Source of the DNA: Willaertia magna
Taxonomy: Eukaryota; Heterolobosea; Eutetramitea; Acrasida; Naegleriidae
Assembly (NCBI GenBank): GCA_902984215.1
Contig: CADWAF010001083.1
Location: forward strand, 1 to 10,634
Direction: 5' to 3'
DNA length: 10,634 nt
The position numbers and the translations under genes were made by a program. Positions 1 through 6,465 of the stretch are shown piece after piece (positions within the stretch are counted from its first letter, which is position 1; the number at the start of each line of letters is the position of its first letter). Under the pieces are notes generated by a model. It saw only the letters and a list, made by a program, of their open reading frames with translations. It ran no database searches and had not been told where the DNA came from.

Positions 1-529
1 TATTATTATAACTATTTAATATTTTTGTAAAGTTATTATTATCAATTAATTTTTTATAATTTAAAGATTGTTCTAAATAGTCAGTATTATAAATATTACT
101 TAAATTAGATGAATTTAACATTAAAAATGGAAAGTTTAAACAAATTTTAAAATATTCACCAATTATAGAACAATTATTATTATTATTAATTAATTTATTA
201 ATTTTATTTTCTAATTCTATATATTCTTTATTTTTAGTAATATCTTTCATATTATTACCATTATTGGTAATTTCTTTATTATCACTAGTATTACTATTAG
301 TAGTGGAATGATTACCATTATTAGTAAGTGATGATTGATTATTTTTTAAAAAAGATAATAATTGAGATTCAATAGATAAACATTCACTTAAATTATTTAA
401 ACCTAATTCAATTGCTTTTTTTGATAAATTTAATAATTGTTTATCATTATTGTTGTTGGATGAAGAACGTGCTTGATTTAATTCATCTAAAAATTGTTGA
501 TGAAGAATTACTTTACGATTGGTGGACAT
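1..529 (-). CDS. Asn-rich hypothetical protein, 5' part only
   Basis: The minus strand is open from an ATG at 529-527 to the left edge (about 176 codons, no stop), so this is the N-terminal part of a longer gene. The protein begins MSTNRKVILHQQFLDELNQA. It then has a Ser/Asn run (SSSNNNN), a helical stretch rich in Leu, Lys and Glu (about residues 30-62), a low-complexity Asn/Ser/Thr linker (about 63-100), a charged helical segment and another Asn run (NNNNN). No signal peptide or membrane segment is seen. The start is supported by an A-run directly 5' of the ATG (12 T on the plus strand at 529-540), like the leader of the methyltransferase gene at the other end. It is divergent from the secreted-protein gene at 1076. 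I do not recognise the family; the linker style is typical of dictyostelid-like proteomes. That it is coding is well supported; its function is unknown. Confidence 0.82.
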   Translation of the reverse strand, partial: MSTNRKVILHQQFLDELNQARSSSNNNNDKQLLNLSKKAIELGLNNLSECLSIESQLLSFLKNNQSSLTNNGNHSTTNSNTSDNKEITNNGNNMKDITKNKEYIELENKINKLINNNNNCSIIGEYFKICLNFPFLMLNSSNLSNIYNTDYLEQSLNYKKLIDNNNFTKILNSYNN

Positions 530-1075
530 TTTTTTTTTTTAATATTTTTTTATTGTTAAAAATATTTTTTTTGAAAAAAATTAGAGTGTCGGAATGAGCT
601 CATGGGTGGGTAGGGAAATAGCAAGCTTGATGTTTTTTTTTATGGATACGAATGAGGTGGAGTAAAGTGGTGAAGATGAAGAGCTGTTTGTTGGATTTTA
701 ACGTTAATGTAGTGTTAGCATCTACCTACTACTATGATGGATGTAAAATTGTAGATTGTAGATGATTCATTAATATTAAACAAGCAAGCATTTTAATGAA
801 AATTATTGTATCCTGCTGCTGTAAATTAATGAAAATCTATGAAATTCGTTCTGTGGAGCCGAAATAGATCTCCTCAATGGGATAGATGACTATTACAATA
901 ATTTTTGGTTGGCTGGTGTGTTATGTCCTTTTGGAGAATTTTCTCTCGAAAAAAAAATTCATAACACCTACCATCTAGATATCCACTTACTATCCATAGA
1001 TAAATTAGAAACACCAACTAGTCCCTTCATATTTTATTCATCATTCATTTAAACAAATACTATCTTCTAATAAGA
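530..1075. promoter_or_regulatory. Divergent intergenic promoter region
   Basis: These 546 bp separate two divergent start codons (529 on minus, 1076 on plus) and hold no ORF worth calling. T/A runs lie at both ends (529-540 and 633-641). The middle is visibly richer in G and C than the coding sequence around it, which is unusual for noncoding DNA in such an AT-rich genome and suggests regulatory or transcribed content. Small repeats include a tandem heptamer TGTAGAT near 755-768, the 11-mer TTAATGAAAAT twice (near 793 and 826), and an inverted repeat at 915-968. The assignment as a promoter comes only from gene orientation. Confidence 0.55.
915..968. repeat. Inverted repeat upstream of the 644-aa gene
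   Basis: GTGTTATG at 918-925 is the exact reverse complement of CATAACAC at 960-967. With a two-base bulge the arms extend to GGTG/CACC (915-968). Inside it, GAATTTT (936-942) pairs with AAAATTC (954-960), and GAGAA/TTCTC (934-945) can form a tight hairpin. It lies about 110 bp 5' of the start codon, so it could be an operator-like site, a leader hairpin or chance; nothing decides between these. Confidence 0.35.
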
Positions 1076-3010
1076 ATGATAAGATCTTTTGCCTTATTTA
1101 TATTATTCATTATTATTCAATATTGTTTAATTAATTATTCCATACAAAAAAAATATTCAACAGTTCAAAATCTTAAAGAATCTATTTATAAATTAAATGA
1201 AAAGATAAATGAAGAACAAAATTTAGAAGATATTTCTTTTCGTACCTTTCCATTAAGATTTGCAGAACAAAAAGGTATTTATAAATCGTATATTCATTTA
1301 AATATGGTTGGATCTGATTTAGAAAATACAATGTTAAGAAGATATTTTAAAATTCCAGATATGAATATGTTTGTTACTAATTTTATTTTATTAGCTCAAT
1401 TAGAATCTCAATATTTATCTAATTTAACTTTAATAGATTCAAATAGATTAAATTTAGCTATTAATGCTATATTAAGTTATAAAGATAAAAACTTTAAAGA
1501 GACCACACCTATTTATAATTTTTGGCCTCAACAAAAGGTAATTACTCCAGATGGTAGAATTTTGTATTCTGCATTTCCAAAAAATTTAGTTGAACCAATT
1601 AAAGAATTTGGATCTCTTGATAAATTTCTAGATATAGTATTAAAATCCTTAGGATTAGGACATTTAGCTGAAAAAGTAGATGATATAGTAGCTACTTTTC
1701 AGATATTATCTCAAGCATTTCACATTCCAGCTGATTATGATGATACAAGTGTTAATTTAGCATTAGGAGGAAATTTAAAACATTTTTTAAATATTAATTT
1801 AAATAATAATAATTTAAAATATTTAAATATTATAAATAATTGGTTAAATGAAAATAAAAATGTTAATGAATTATTTAATGAATATACTAAATATGCATAT
1901 CATTACAATTCAACAAATATAGAAAATACATTTATAGATCCACGTTCCTTTTATATGTTACATTCTTATTTTAATTCTAAAAAAGGAGAAGATGAAATTA
2001 TTTTACCAATGACATGGATGATGAATATAAATGAAAATATAAATAATTATCCAAATATAGCAATGCCATTTAATATAAATAATATAGATTTAACTGTATT
2101 AAGTAATTTCCTTTATGGAATAATTAGTCATACTATTTATATTTCTAATTTAGAATATAAAAATAATTTAACTTTACAAAAAATGTTAATTTCAACAAGT
2201 AAATTAATTGAATATGTAATTTTAAATAAATTAGAATTAAATAGACCTGATTTAATTTTAGTTTATTATCCTTCCATTTATGATATGTATTGGTTTTTAA
2301 GTAGAACAAATTATTTATTAAATAATTATAATTTATTAAATAATTTAAAATATTTTAAAGAAGTTAATTTTATTTTAGATAATTTATTAAAGAATAGTGT
2401 TACAAAGAATTTATTAAATTTAGTTAAATTTAATAATGAAGAGGCTTATTGGGATGACTTTTTAGGAGATTATAATACTACTAATTATGGTGAAGATAGA
2501 ATCTTTTCAACATCTTTAGCAATTAATACTTTATTTGATATTTGGACTATTGAAAGAGTTCCTACTAAAAGAGAATTTATAAATACAACACCACAACAAG
2601 TGAAGGATATTATTAATAAGGGAATTACTTATTTAAATCATTATATTTTTGAATATTCTTCTTCAAAGGAAAATGCATTCTTTTCTGGAAGTATTAAAGG
2701 AACTAATGATTATCCATTTTATTATCCAATGAATGTTTGTAACTATTTAAATGGTACAAAAATTAATCCAAATTTAGATAATGGAGATGCTATAAGTAGT
2801 AAATTAATGGTTGGTGTACAAGGAATGATTGATGAAAATGTTTATAATGGTGATTTAATGAAGAGAAAATGGTTTGGAGGTAAAGTACCTGTAGATGGAT
2901 TTAAGGGATTTCAATATGATGAATTTCCATATTGGTCATCTCCTGGATTAACTTATAGTATTACTCAATTGGTATTCACTAAATATAGAAATGTTTATAA
3001 TTTACCTTAA
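1076..3010 (+). CDS. Secreted glycoprotein-like protein, probable alpha/alpha-toroid fold
   Basis: 644 residues. The first ATG is used: a hydrophobic, signal-peptide-like stretch (about residues 4-20) follows Met-Ile-Arg-Ser at once. Six N-glycosylation sequons are seen (Asn 116, 278, 364, 467, 503, 559) and there is no second membrane segment, so secretion or lumenal delivery is likely. The body is mostly predicted helix with motifs that look conserved: ENTMLRRYF (83-91), NFWPQQ (148-153), IPADYDDTSVNLALGG (217-232), EEAYWDDFLGDY (455-466), GEDRIFSTSLAINTLFDIW (472-490), and a Gly/Trp-rich tail with KRKWFGGKVPVDGF (596-609) and FPYWSSPG (617-624). The D-x-D-D-T-like block and the repeated helix pattern recall alpha/alpha-toroid proteins (terpene-cyclase, glycosidase or lyase-like folds). 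This is a resemblance, not an enzyme assignment. Asn-rich linkers (233-265, 320-340) are low complexity. The gene appears intronless and ends in TAA with AATAAA 6 bp later. Confidence 0.88.
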   Translation: MIRSFALFILFIIIQYCLINYSIQKKYSTVQNLKESIYKLNEKINEEQNLEDISFRTFPLRFAEQKGIYKSYIHLNMVGSDLENTMLRRYFKIPDMNMFVTNFILLAQLESQYLSNLTLIDSNRLNLAINAILSYKDKNFKETTPIYNFWPQQKVITPDGRILYSAFPKNLVEPIKEFGSLDKFLDIVLKSLGLGHLAEKVDDIVATFQILSQAFHIPADYDDTSVNLALGGNLKHFLNINLNNNNLKYLNIINNWLNENKNVNELFNEYTKYAYHYNSTNIENTFIDPRSFYMLHSYFNSKKGEDEIILPMTWMMNINENINNYPNIAMPFNINNIDLTVLSNFLYGIISHTIYISNLEYKNNLTLQKMLISTSKLIEYVILNKLELNRPDLILVYYPSIYDMYWFLSRTNYLLNNYNLLNNLKYFKEVNFILDNLLKNSVTKNLLNLVKFNNEEAYWDDFLGDYNTTNYGEDRIFSTSLAINTLFDIWTIERVPTKREFINTTPQQVKDIINKGITYLNHYIFEYSSSKENAFFSGSIKGTNDYPFYYPMNVCNYLNGTKINPNLDNGDAISSKLMVGVQGMIDENVYNGDLMKRKWFGGKVPVDGFKGFQYDEFPYWSSPGLTYSITQLVFTKYRNVYNLP

Positions 3011-4575
3011 TATTATAATAAATATTTTATACCATATTTTTACAATTTTCAATTCCCAAAACTGGAATAATTTTGTTGAATCTTAATTTGTATCGTTCTA
3101 ATTTAAAAATAATATTTATTTGGTAATGACTAGTTTGAAGAAAATAAATTTATTTTGAATTAAGTTAAAAATATAAAATTAGTTAAAATACAATAATTTT
3201 ATTAATTTGAAAATAAAAGCAATATAATAGTATTTTGCTTATAAATCCTTAACAGTCCCTTAATTATATATAAAATTATATACATATTTCTTTTTATACA
3301 AAAACGAAATAAAAAGACTTAAATCTTAAATAAGTATTAAAAGAACTTTTTAAGTTGTTTTAAAATATTTAATAATGAACTTAAATAAATTATGAACAAT
3401 TTATTATTTAAATTACAGTTTTTTAAAATTAAAAATTAAAACGATACAGTTAATGTTTAGTATATTTAAGAATGTCGATACATAAAATGCAATAATATTA
3501 CCTAAGACCTGTTTAAAATATTTACCTTCAGTTATTTTTTGTGTAATTGGTGGGACACCAGACAGTTAATTTTAATTTGTTGTATCATATATGAATATAT
3601 AAAGTTAATGAGGTACTTGAATTACTAAACACCCTTAAATGAAGTTTCGAAACATAATTAGTTAAGTCAGTGTAACATCTGATTCATCTTAAAAATAAAT
3701 AAAAAATTAAAAGTTCAATTTAAAATAAATATTTGCATTTTAGTTGGCTAATATAAACACTAAAAACTGACATCCATAGTTTCGGTTACAATTTGTTAGT
3801 TGTTTTAGAATTCGTTAACGTTCATCATCCATTCTTTTAAAGAATTGAAGTAAATACTAATTGTAGTTGGTAGATAACAATTGTTAACTGTGCTTGCGGA
3901 AAATAACCTAGCGAAATAGATAAATAATATTGTAATTAACGAAAAGAGGTAATATTTTATTTACAAAAGAGAAAGATTGAAAAGTGTAACTGTTTTATTG
4001 TTAAAAGATAAATATTTTGATAGATTATTGTGGATTTATTATTAGAAAGAAATGCTGTAGTTGTTCTTCATATAAACCCGAAACAGCAACATCTAAAATG
4101 AATTAATCATTTCTTTTAGCGATTGTTTTGAATAATAACAATTTTCCTTCCTAATTAACACAATTTATACAAATAAAATATAATATTGTGTAATTTGTTA
4201 TATAACGTTTCTTGTGTAATTATTATTAAATAATCAGTCATCATTATTTTATTGGTAAATATTAATGCTTAATAAACTATTTAAATTTATATGTTAATTA
4301 CTAAAGCGATGGTACCTTTTATATGCAGTTAAAACTTATATACGATATTTTATATACACAATTTTAGAAAGTTATAATTAACGAAAGTTTGCAATTAATA
4401 AACTTCAATTTACAACATTCCATTAAAAAATTATCTTGAACCTGTGATTGGTCTTTATTACTTTGTTTTAGTCCTACAAATTCAAATAATGTAATTAAAA
4501 GACTTCTTAACGCCAAACACACTTAAATTAGGATTTCAATAGTTAAGAAACAAGACAGCAACCCTAATTATTTAA
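3011..4575. other. Long stretch without a recognisable gene
   Basis: About 1.6 kb with stop codons frequent in every frame I read and no tRNA, rRNA or simple-repeat array seen. The sequence is complex rather than homopolymeric, and its GC content is not lower than that of the neighbouring coding regions. The 12-mer TAATTAACGAAA occurs twice (near 3933 and 4377), and a 12-bp palindrome TAACAATTGTTA sits at 3875-3886. It could hold regulatory sequence, an unrecognised ncRNA, small exons or decayed mobile DNA; none can be supported. Confidence 0.4.
3017..3022 (+). promoter_or_regulatory. Poly(A) signal of the 644-aa gene
   Basis: AATAAA lies 6 bp after the TAA stop at 3008-3010, followed by T-rich sequence. 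The short spacing fits compact 3' UTRs in AT-rich protists. It is a common hexamer in such DNA, so support comes mainly from its position. Confidence 0.5.
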
Positions 4576-4728
4576 GCACAACAGATAACCTTACCGAATG
4601 ACACCACCAAGGAAATCAAAAAAATCCCACCCATAGTTTATCTAATGGATAACATTCCAGATGCCATTTTAATACTCCCTGCTCAACCATTTATATCTCT
4701 AAGCGACATAGAACGAAAAGGAAATTAA
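4576..4728 (+). other. Orphan 50-codon open frame, possible exon or gene relic
   Basis: The frame is open from 4576 (after a TAA at 4573-4575) to a TAA at 4726-4728. It reads with varied, protein-like content, for example PNDTTKEIKKIPPIVYLMDN followed by IPDAILILPAQPFISLSDIE. An internal ATG at 4645 would give 27 codons. It lies in the most GC-rich part of the gap, with C clearly exceeding G on this strand and many C-ending codons (ACC, ATC, GAC, CTC), unlike the A/T-ending codons of the main genes. A CTAAT followed by TTATTTAAG just upstream (4564-4576) looks like a branch point plus 3' splice site, so a terminal exon is possible. No first exon was found. It could also be a decayed foreign gene fragment or chance. 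Confidence 0.25.
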
Positions 4729-4932
4729 TCAGTCCAATTATTCCACTTCCAATCTCTGATATGAGGATTAATTATTTGCAGTTATTAAATATTGTACTCA
4801 ACCTAATAATAAATATAATCGGTTCTTTTTACATAAATTTTCCTTATTTATTTAATAGATAGTTCGGCCATCCTTACCTTAAATAGGAAATAGACAATTA
4901 TTCAATTCACGAAATGACGTTAATAGAAATTG

Positions 4933-4940
4933 TATAAATT
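4933..4940 (+). promoter_or_regulatory. TATA-like element of small gene 1
   Basis: TATAAATT lies 51 bp 5' of the ATG at 4984, inside a block (GAAATTGTATAAATTGAA) that matches the region upstream of the second copy with one extra T there. The octamer alone is common in AT-rich DNA; its matching position in both copies is the support. Confidence 0.45.
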
Positions 4941-4983
4941 GAATGACATGCAAAAGTGAAATCATTAATTTCAATAAAATAAA

Positions 4984-5133
4984 ATGTATTTATTGGTATT
5001 TTTATTTTTAAGTGTATTTTCAATATTGTCAACTGGTATCCTACAGTTTTCAAAAAGTGAAAAAGAAGAATATATTAGAATATCTAACCGTTTAGATAAA
5101 AGATATTTTAGTAGATTTGATGTTGAAGAATAA
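4984..5133 (+). CDS. Small secreted-peptide-like protein, copy 1 (49 aa)
   Basis: ATG at 4984-4986 to TAA at 5131-5133. Residues 1-18 are hydrophobic and end in Ser-Thr-Gly, like a signal peptide (MYLLVFLFLSVFSILSTG). The rest is charged (QFSKSEKEEYIR, then LDKRYFSRFDVEE) with a Lys-Arg pair at 39-40. The main evidence that it is real is a second copy of identical length in opposite orientation at 5538-5687, with 39 of 49 residues the same and many changes conservative (Val/Ile, Ser/Thr, Glu/Asp). Ten codons differ in amino acid and five are silent, so constraint on sequence is modest though length and frame are kept. An A-rich leader (AATAAAATAAA) precedes the ATG, and AATAAA overlaps the stop. 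It may be a processed secreted peptide or a small membrane protein. I know no family for it. Confidence 0.62.
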   Translation: MYLLVFLFLSVFSILSTGILQFSKSEKEEYIRISNRLDKRYFSRFDVEE

Positions 5134-5253
5134 ACAGTATTAAAAACTATATGGACAATTGGTAGTTAGTAAGAAATAATGATTACTGGTTGTAGACTTA
5201 TTGTATTTTATTGTAAATTAAGAATGAATAGTCATTCTCTCTTTCAATATTGA

Positions 5254-5526
5254 GAAAATTACTTGTATGAATATAACGAAAGTACTTTGCCTTTTTGGAA
5301 TGTACAAGGAAAATTAATAAAGAAGTATTAATTTTATTTAAAAGGAGTTCATCATTTTACAAAACAAAATCCAAAGATTAATTATACAATTACAAAATTA
5401 TGCAGAGCTATTTATTAGCAGTTGGTTAGATATTTATATTGTTCAAAAACATGTGATTATTTACAATTAACAAAGCTTGTTACAAAAAGGGCAACATTTT
5501 ACTTTAGCAATGCTGCTGCAATTGGT
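5254..5526 (+). pseudogene. Stop-interrupted frame containing a dispersed repeat
   Basis: Between a TGA at 5251 and a TAG at 5527 this frame reads as protein-like pieces broken by TAA (5329-5331) and TAG (5416-5418). The pieces include LPFWNVQGKLIKKY, GVHHFTKQNPKINYTITKL and, after the TAG, a 36-codon piece ending LVTKRATFYFSNAAAIG. The same FWNVQGKL reading occurs in the short ORF at the right edge through the 26-bp repeat, the only independent sign that this frame was coding. Each internal stop differs by one C-to-T change from CAA or CAG. The opposite strand also reads passably, as AT-rich DNA often does, so the call is tentative. It lies between the two small genes, in frame with copy 1. 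Confidence 0.25.
5293..5318 (+). repeat. 26-bp repeat, internal copy
   Basis: Exactly identical to 10609-10634, the last 26 bases of the window, in the same orientation. Weaker similarity may extend upstream: AAATTAC at 5256-5262 and 10556-10562, and CGAAAG in both, with length differences between. Confidence 0.85.
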
Positions 5527-5537
5527 TAGGTTTAATT

Positions 5538-5687
5538 TTATTCTTCAATATCAAATCTACTTGAATATCTTTTATCTAAATGTTTAGAAAATCTTATATA
5601 TTCTTCTTTATCACTTTTTGAAAACTGTAAAATTCCAGTTGACAAGATGGTAAATACACTTAAAAATAATATGATCATTAAATACAT
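5538..5687 (-). CDS. Small secreted-peptide-like protein, copy 2 (49 aa)
   Basis: ATG at 5687-5685 and TAA at 5540-5538 on the minus strand. It has the same layout as copy 1: a hydrophobic start (MYLMIILFLSVFTILSTG), a charged middle (QFSKSDKEEYIRFSK) and a tail (LDKRYSSRFDIEE). Relative to copy 1 it differs at residues 4, 5, 6, 13, 26, 33, 35, 36, 42 and 47. The signal-like region, SKS-x-KEEYIR, the Lys-Arg pair and SRFD-x-EE are kept. Its leader is A-rich (AAACAAATTAAA before ATG), and AATAAA overlaps the stop as in copy 1. The two copies face each other across 404 bp, so read-through transcripts could pair. Function is unknown; a secreted peptide precursor is a hypothesis. Confidence 0.62.
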   Translation of the reverse strand: MYLMIILFLSVFTILSTGILQFSKSDKEEYIRFSKHLDKRYSSRFDIEE

Positions 5688-5728
5688 TTTAATTTGTTTT
5701 TTAATTGCTGTTAATCACTGATTCCTTC

Positions 5729-5736
5729 AATTTATA
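5729..5736 (-). promoter_or_regulatory. TATA-like element of small gene 2
   Basis: TATAAATT on the minus strand, 49 bp 5' of the ATG at 5687, in a block (GAATTTGTTATAAATTGAA) that mirrors the element before copy 1. Confidence 0.45.
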
Positions 5737-5745
5737 ACAAATTCC

Positions 5746-6270
5746 ATCCATTATAACAATAATCTAATAAAGTAGTTACTTTCCTGTATTTAGAGAAGAT
5801 AAAGTAATCTATAAAATAAATAAGGAAAATTACAATGAAAAGGCAAGATTAAAGTTTTAAAATGAAATGGCGAAAGTTATGCTAATAACCATAAACTATT
5901 AATCCTCTTTTAAAAATATTATTCCTTCATTCTCATTATTAGAGATCAAATAATGGATAGTTATCTTTCCAGTTGAAAAAAATTAAAGTATAAGATGGAA
6001 TACCTCTATGAGAATCGCTTAGTTATTTAAATGGAAGTTTCTTAAGAAGGGGGTATTTTTTAAATTCAAAAAGAAATTTGGAATATTATCTATTAGATAA
6101 TTGTTCGGTAGATTATCAATGTTTTAGATAAGGTTAAGTTTTATTTATTATTGAACAATATTATTGTTTACTACTTGAATGTAAAGTGTATAAATTTAAT
6201 TAGATTGTTTTTATCAATAACTAACTTACTTTGTTATCTTTCATTAGTTGACTAACATATCATAATTGAC
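5746..6270. other. Gap without a supported gene
   Basis: No ORF with convincing support. One frame is open for 39 codons (6012-6128, between TGA and TAA) and includes SLSYLNGSFLRRGYFLNSKR. A second frame over the same bases reads almost as well, so neither is called. A TATAAATT at 6189-6196 may serve the downstream gene but is a frequent octamer here. Confidence 0.35.
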
Positions 6271-6278
6271 CGCCAAAA
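6271..6278 (-). promoter_or_regulatory. E2F-like site upstream of the 372-aa gene
   Basis: CGCCAAAA on plus, TTTTGGCG on minus. The same octamer opens the site before the methyltransferase gene (10457-10464). G/C-rich octamers are rare in this DNA. It lies 188 bp 5' of the ATG at 6466. Confidence 0.4.
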
Positions 6279-6333
6279 ACTCTTCAAAATTAGCTCTCAA
6301 TAGAGTTGCTTTTCGTGCAGTAAAATACTTTTA

Positions 6334-6341
6334 GCGGGAAA
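6334..6341 (-). promoter_or_regulatory. E2F-like site TTTCCCGC
   Basis: GCGGGAAA on plus is TTTCCCGC on minus, the textbook E2F/DP core. It lies 125 bp 5' of the ATG at 6466 and 56 bp from the other E2F-like site. Function is inferred from motif match only. Confidence 0.45.
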
Positions 6342-6465
6342 TAAGGTTTTTTATTTATGTAGTGTGGTATTCTCCCTGAGCATTTAGGCTAGAAAATTGT
6401 ATTTGAAAACTACAAAAAAAAGGCTTAAAAGAATATTCGCACCTAGCAACCGGTATCTGAAAGAA

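Larger units (their letters stand above)
4926..5745. repeat. Large imperfect inverted repeat carrying twin small genes
   Basis: The arms are 4926-5133 and 5538-5745, 208 bp each, in opposite orientation around a 404-bp spacer. Over the 150-bp coding part I count 20 substitutions and no indel. Upstream of each ATG the similarity is weaker, but an 18-19 bp block around TATAAATTGAA is shared at nearly the same distance from the start. Similarity appears to end at the stop codons; the spacer halves do not match. This fits a gene duplicated in inverted orientation. A foldback-type mobile element is the alternative. Confidence 0.75.

Noticed and set aside
412..597. Plus-strand ORF of 61 codons.
   Set aside because: It is antisense to the start of the Asn-rich gene and its promoter T-run, so it is a composition artefact.
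898..932. AATTTTTGG followed by G/T-rich sequence resembles an Sm site of a spliceosomal snRNA.
   Set aside because: No matching conserved snRNA core (U1, U2, U4 or U5 signature) or clear 3' terminal stem was found, and the motif is easy to get by chance.
6189..6196. TATAAATT upstream of the 372-aa gene, the same octamer as before the twin genes.
   Set aside because: A pure A/T octamer is expected many times in 10 kb of this composition, and its distance from the ATG is far larger than in the twins.
4261..6260. Reading TAA and TAG as Gln gives long protein-like frames through the gap, as in ciliates.
   Set aside because: The long genes use CAA/CAG for Gln with no internal TAA or TAG, and the methyltransferase ends at TAA exactly where its family ends. 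Alternative frames over the same bases (for example 6012-6220) read equally well, so the effect is mostly base composition.
6266..6331. A 22-codon frame before the 372-aa gene (LTAKNSSKLALNRVAFRAVKYF) looks like an exon with a faint histone-like flavour.
   Set aside because: It has no ATG, ends in TAG, overlaps the E2F-like sites, and has no good splice donor leading to the downstream frame.
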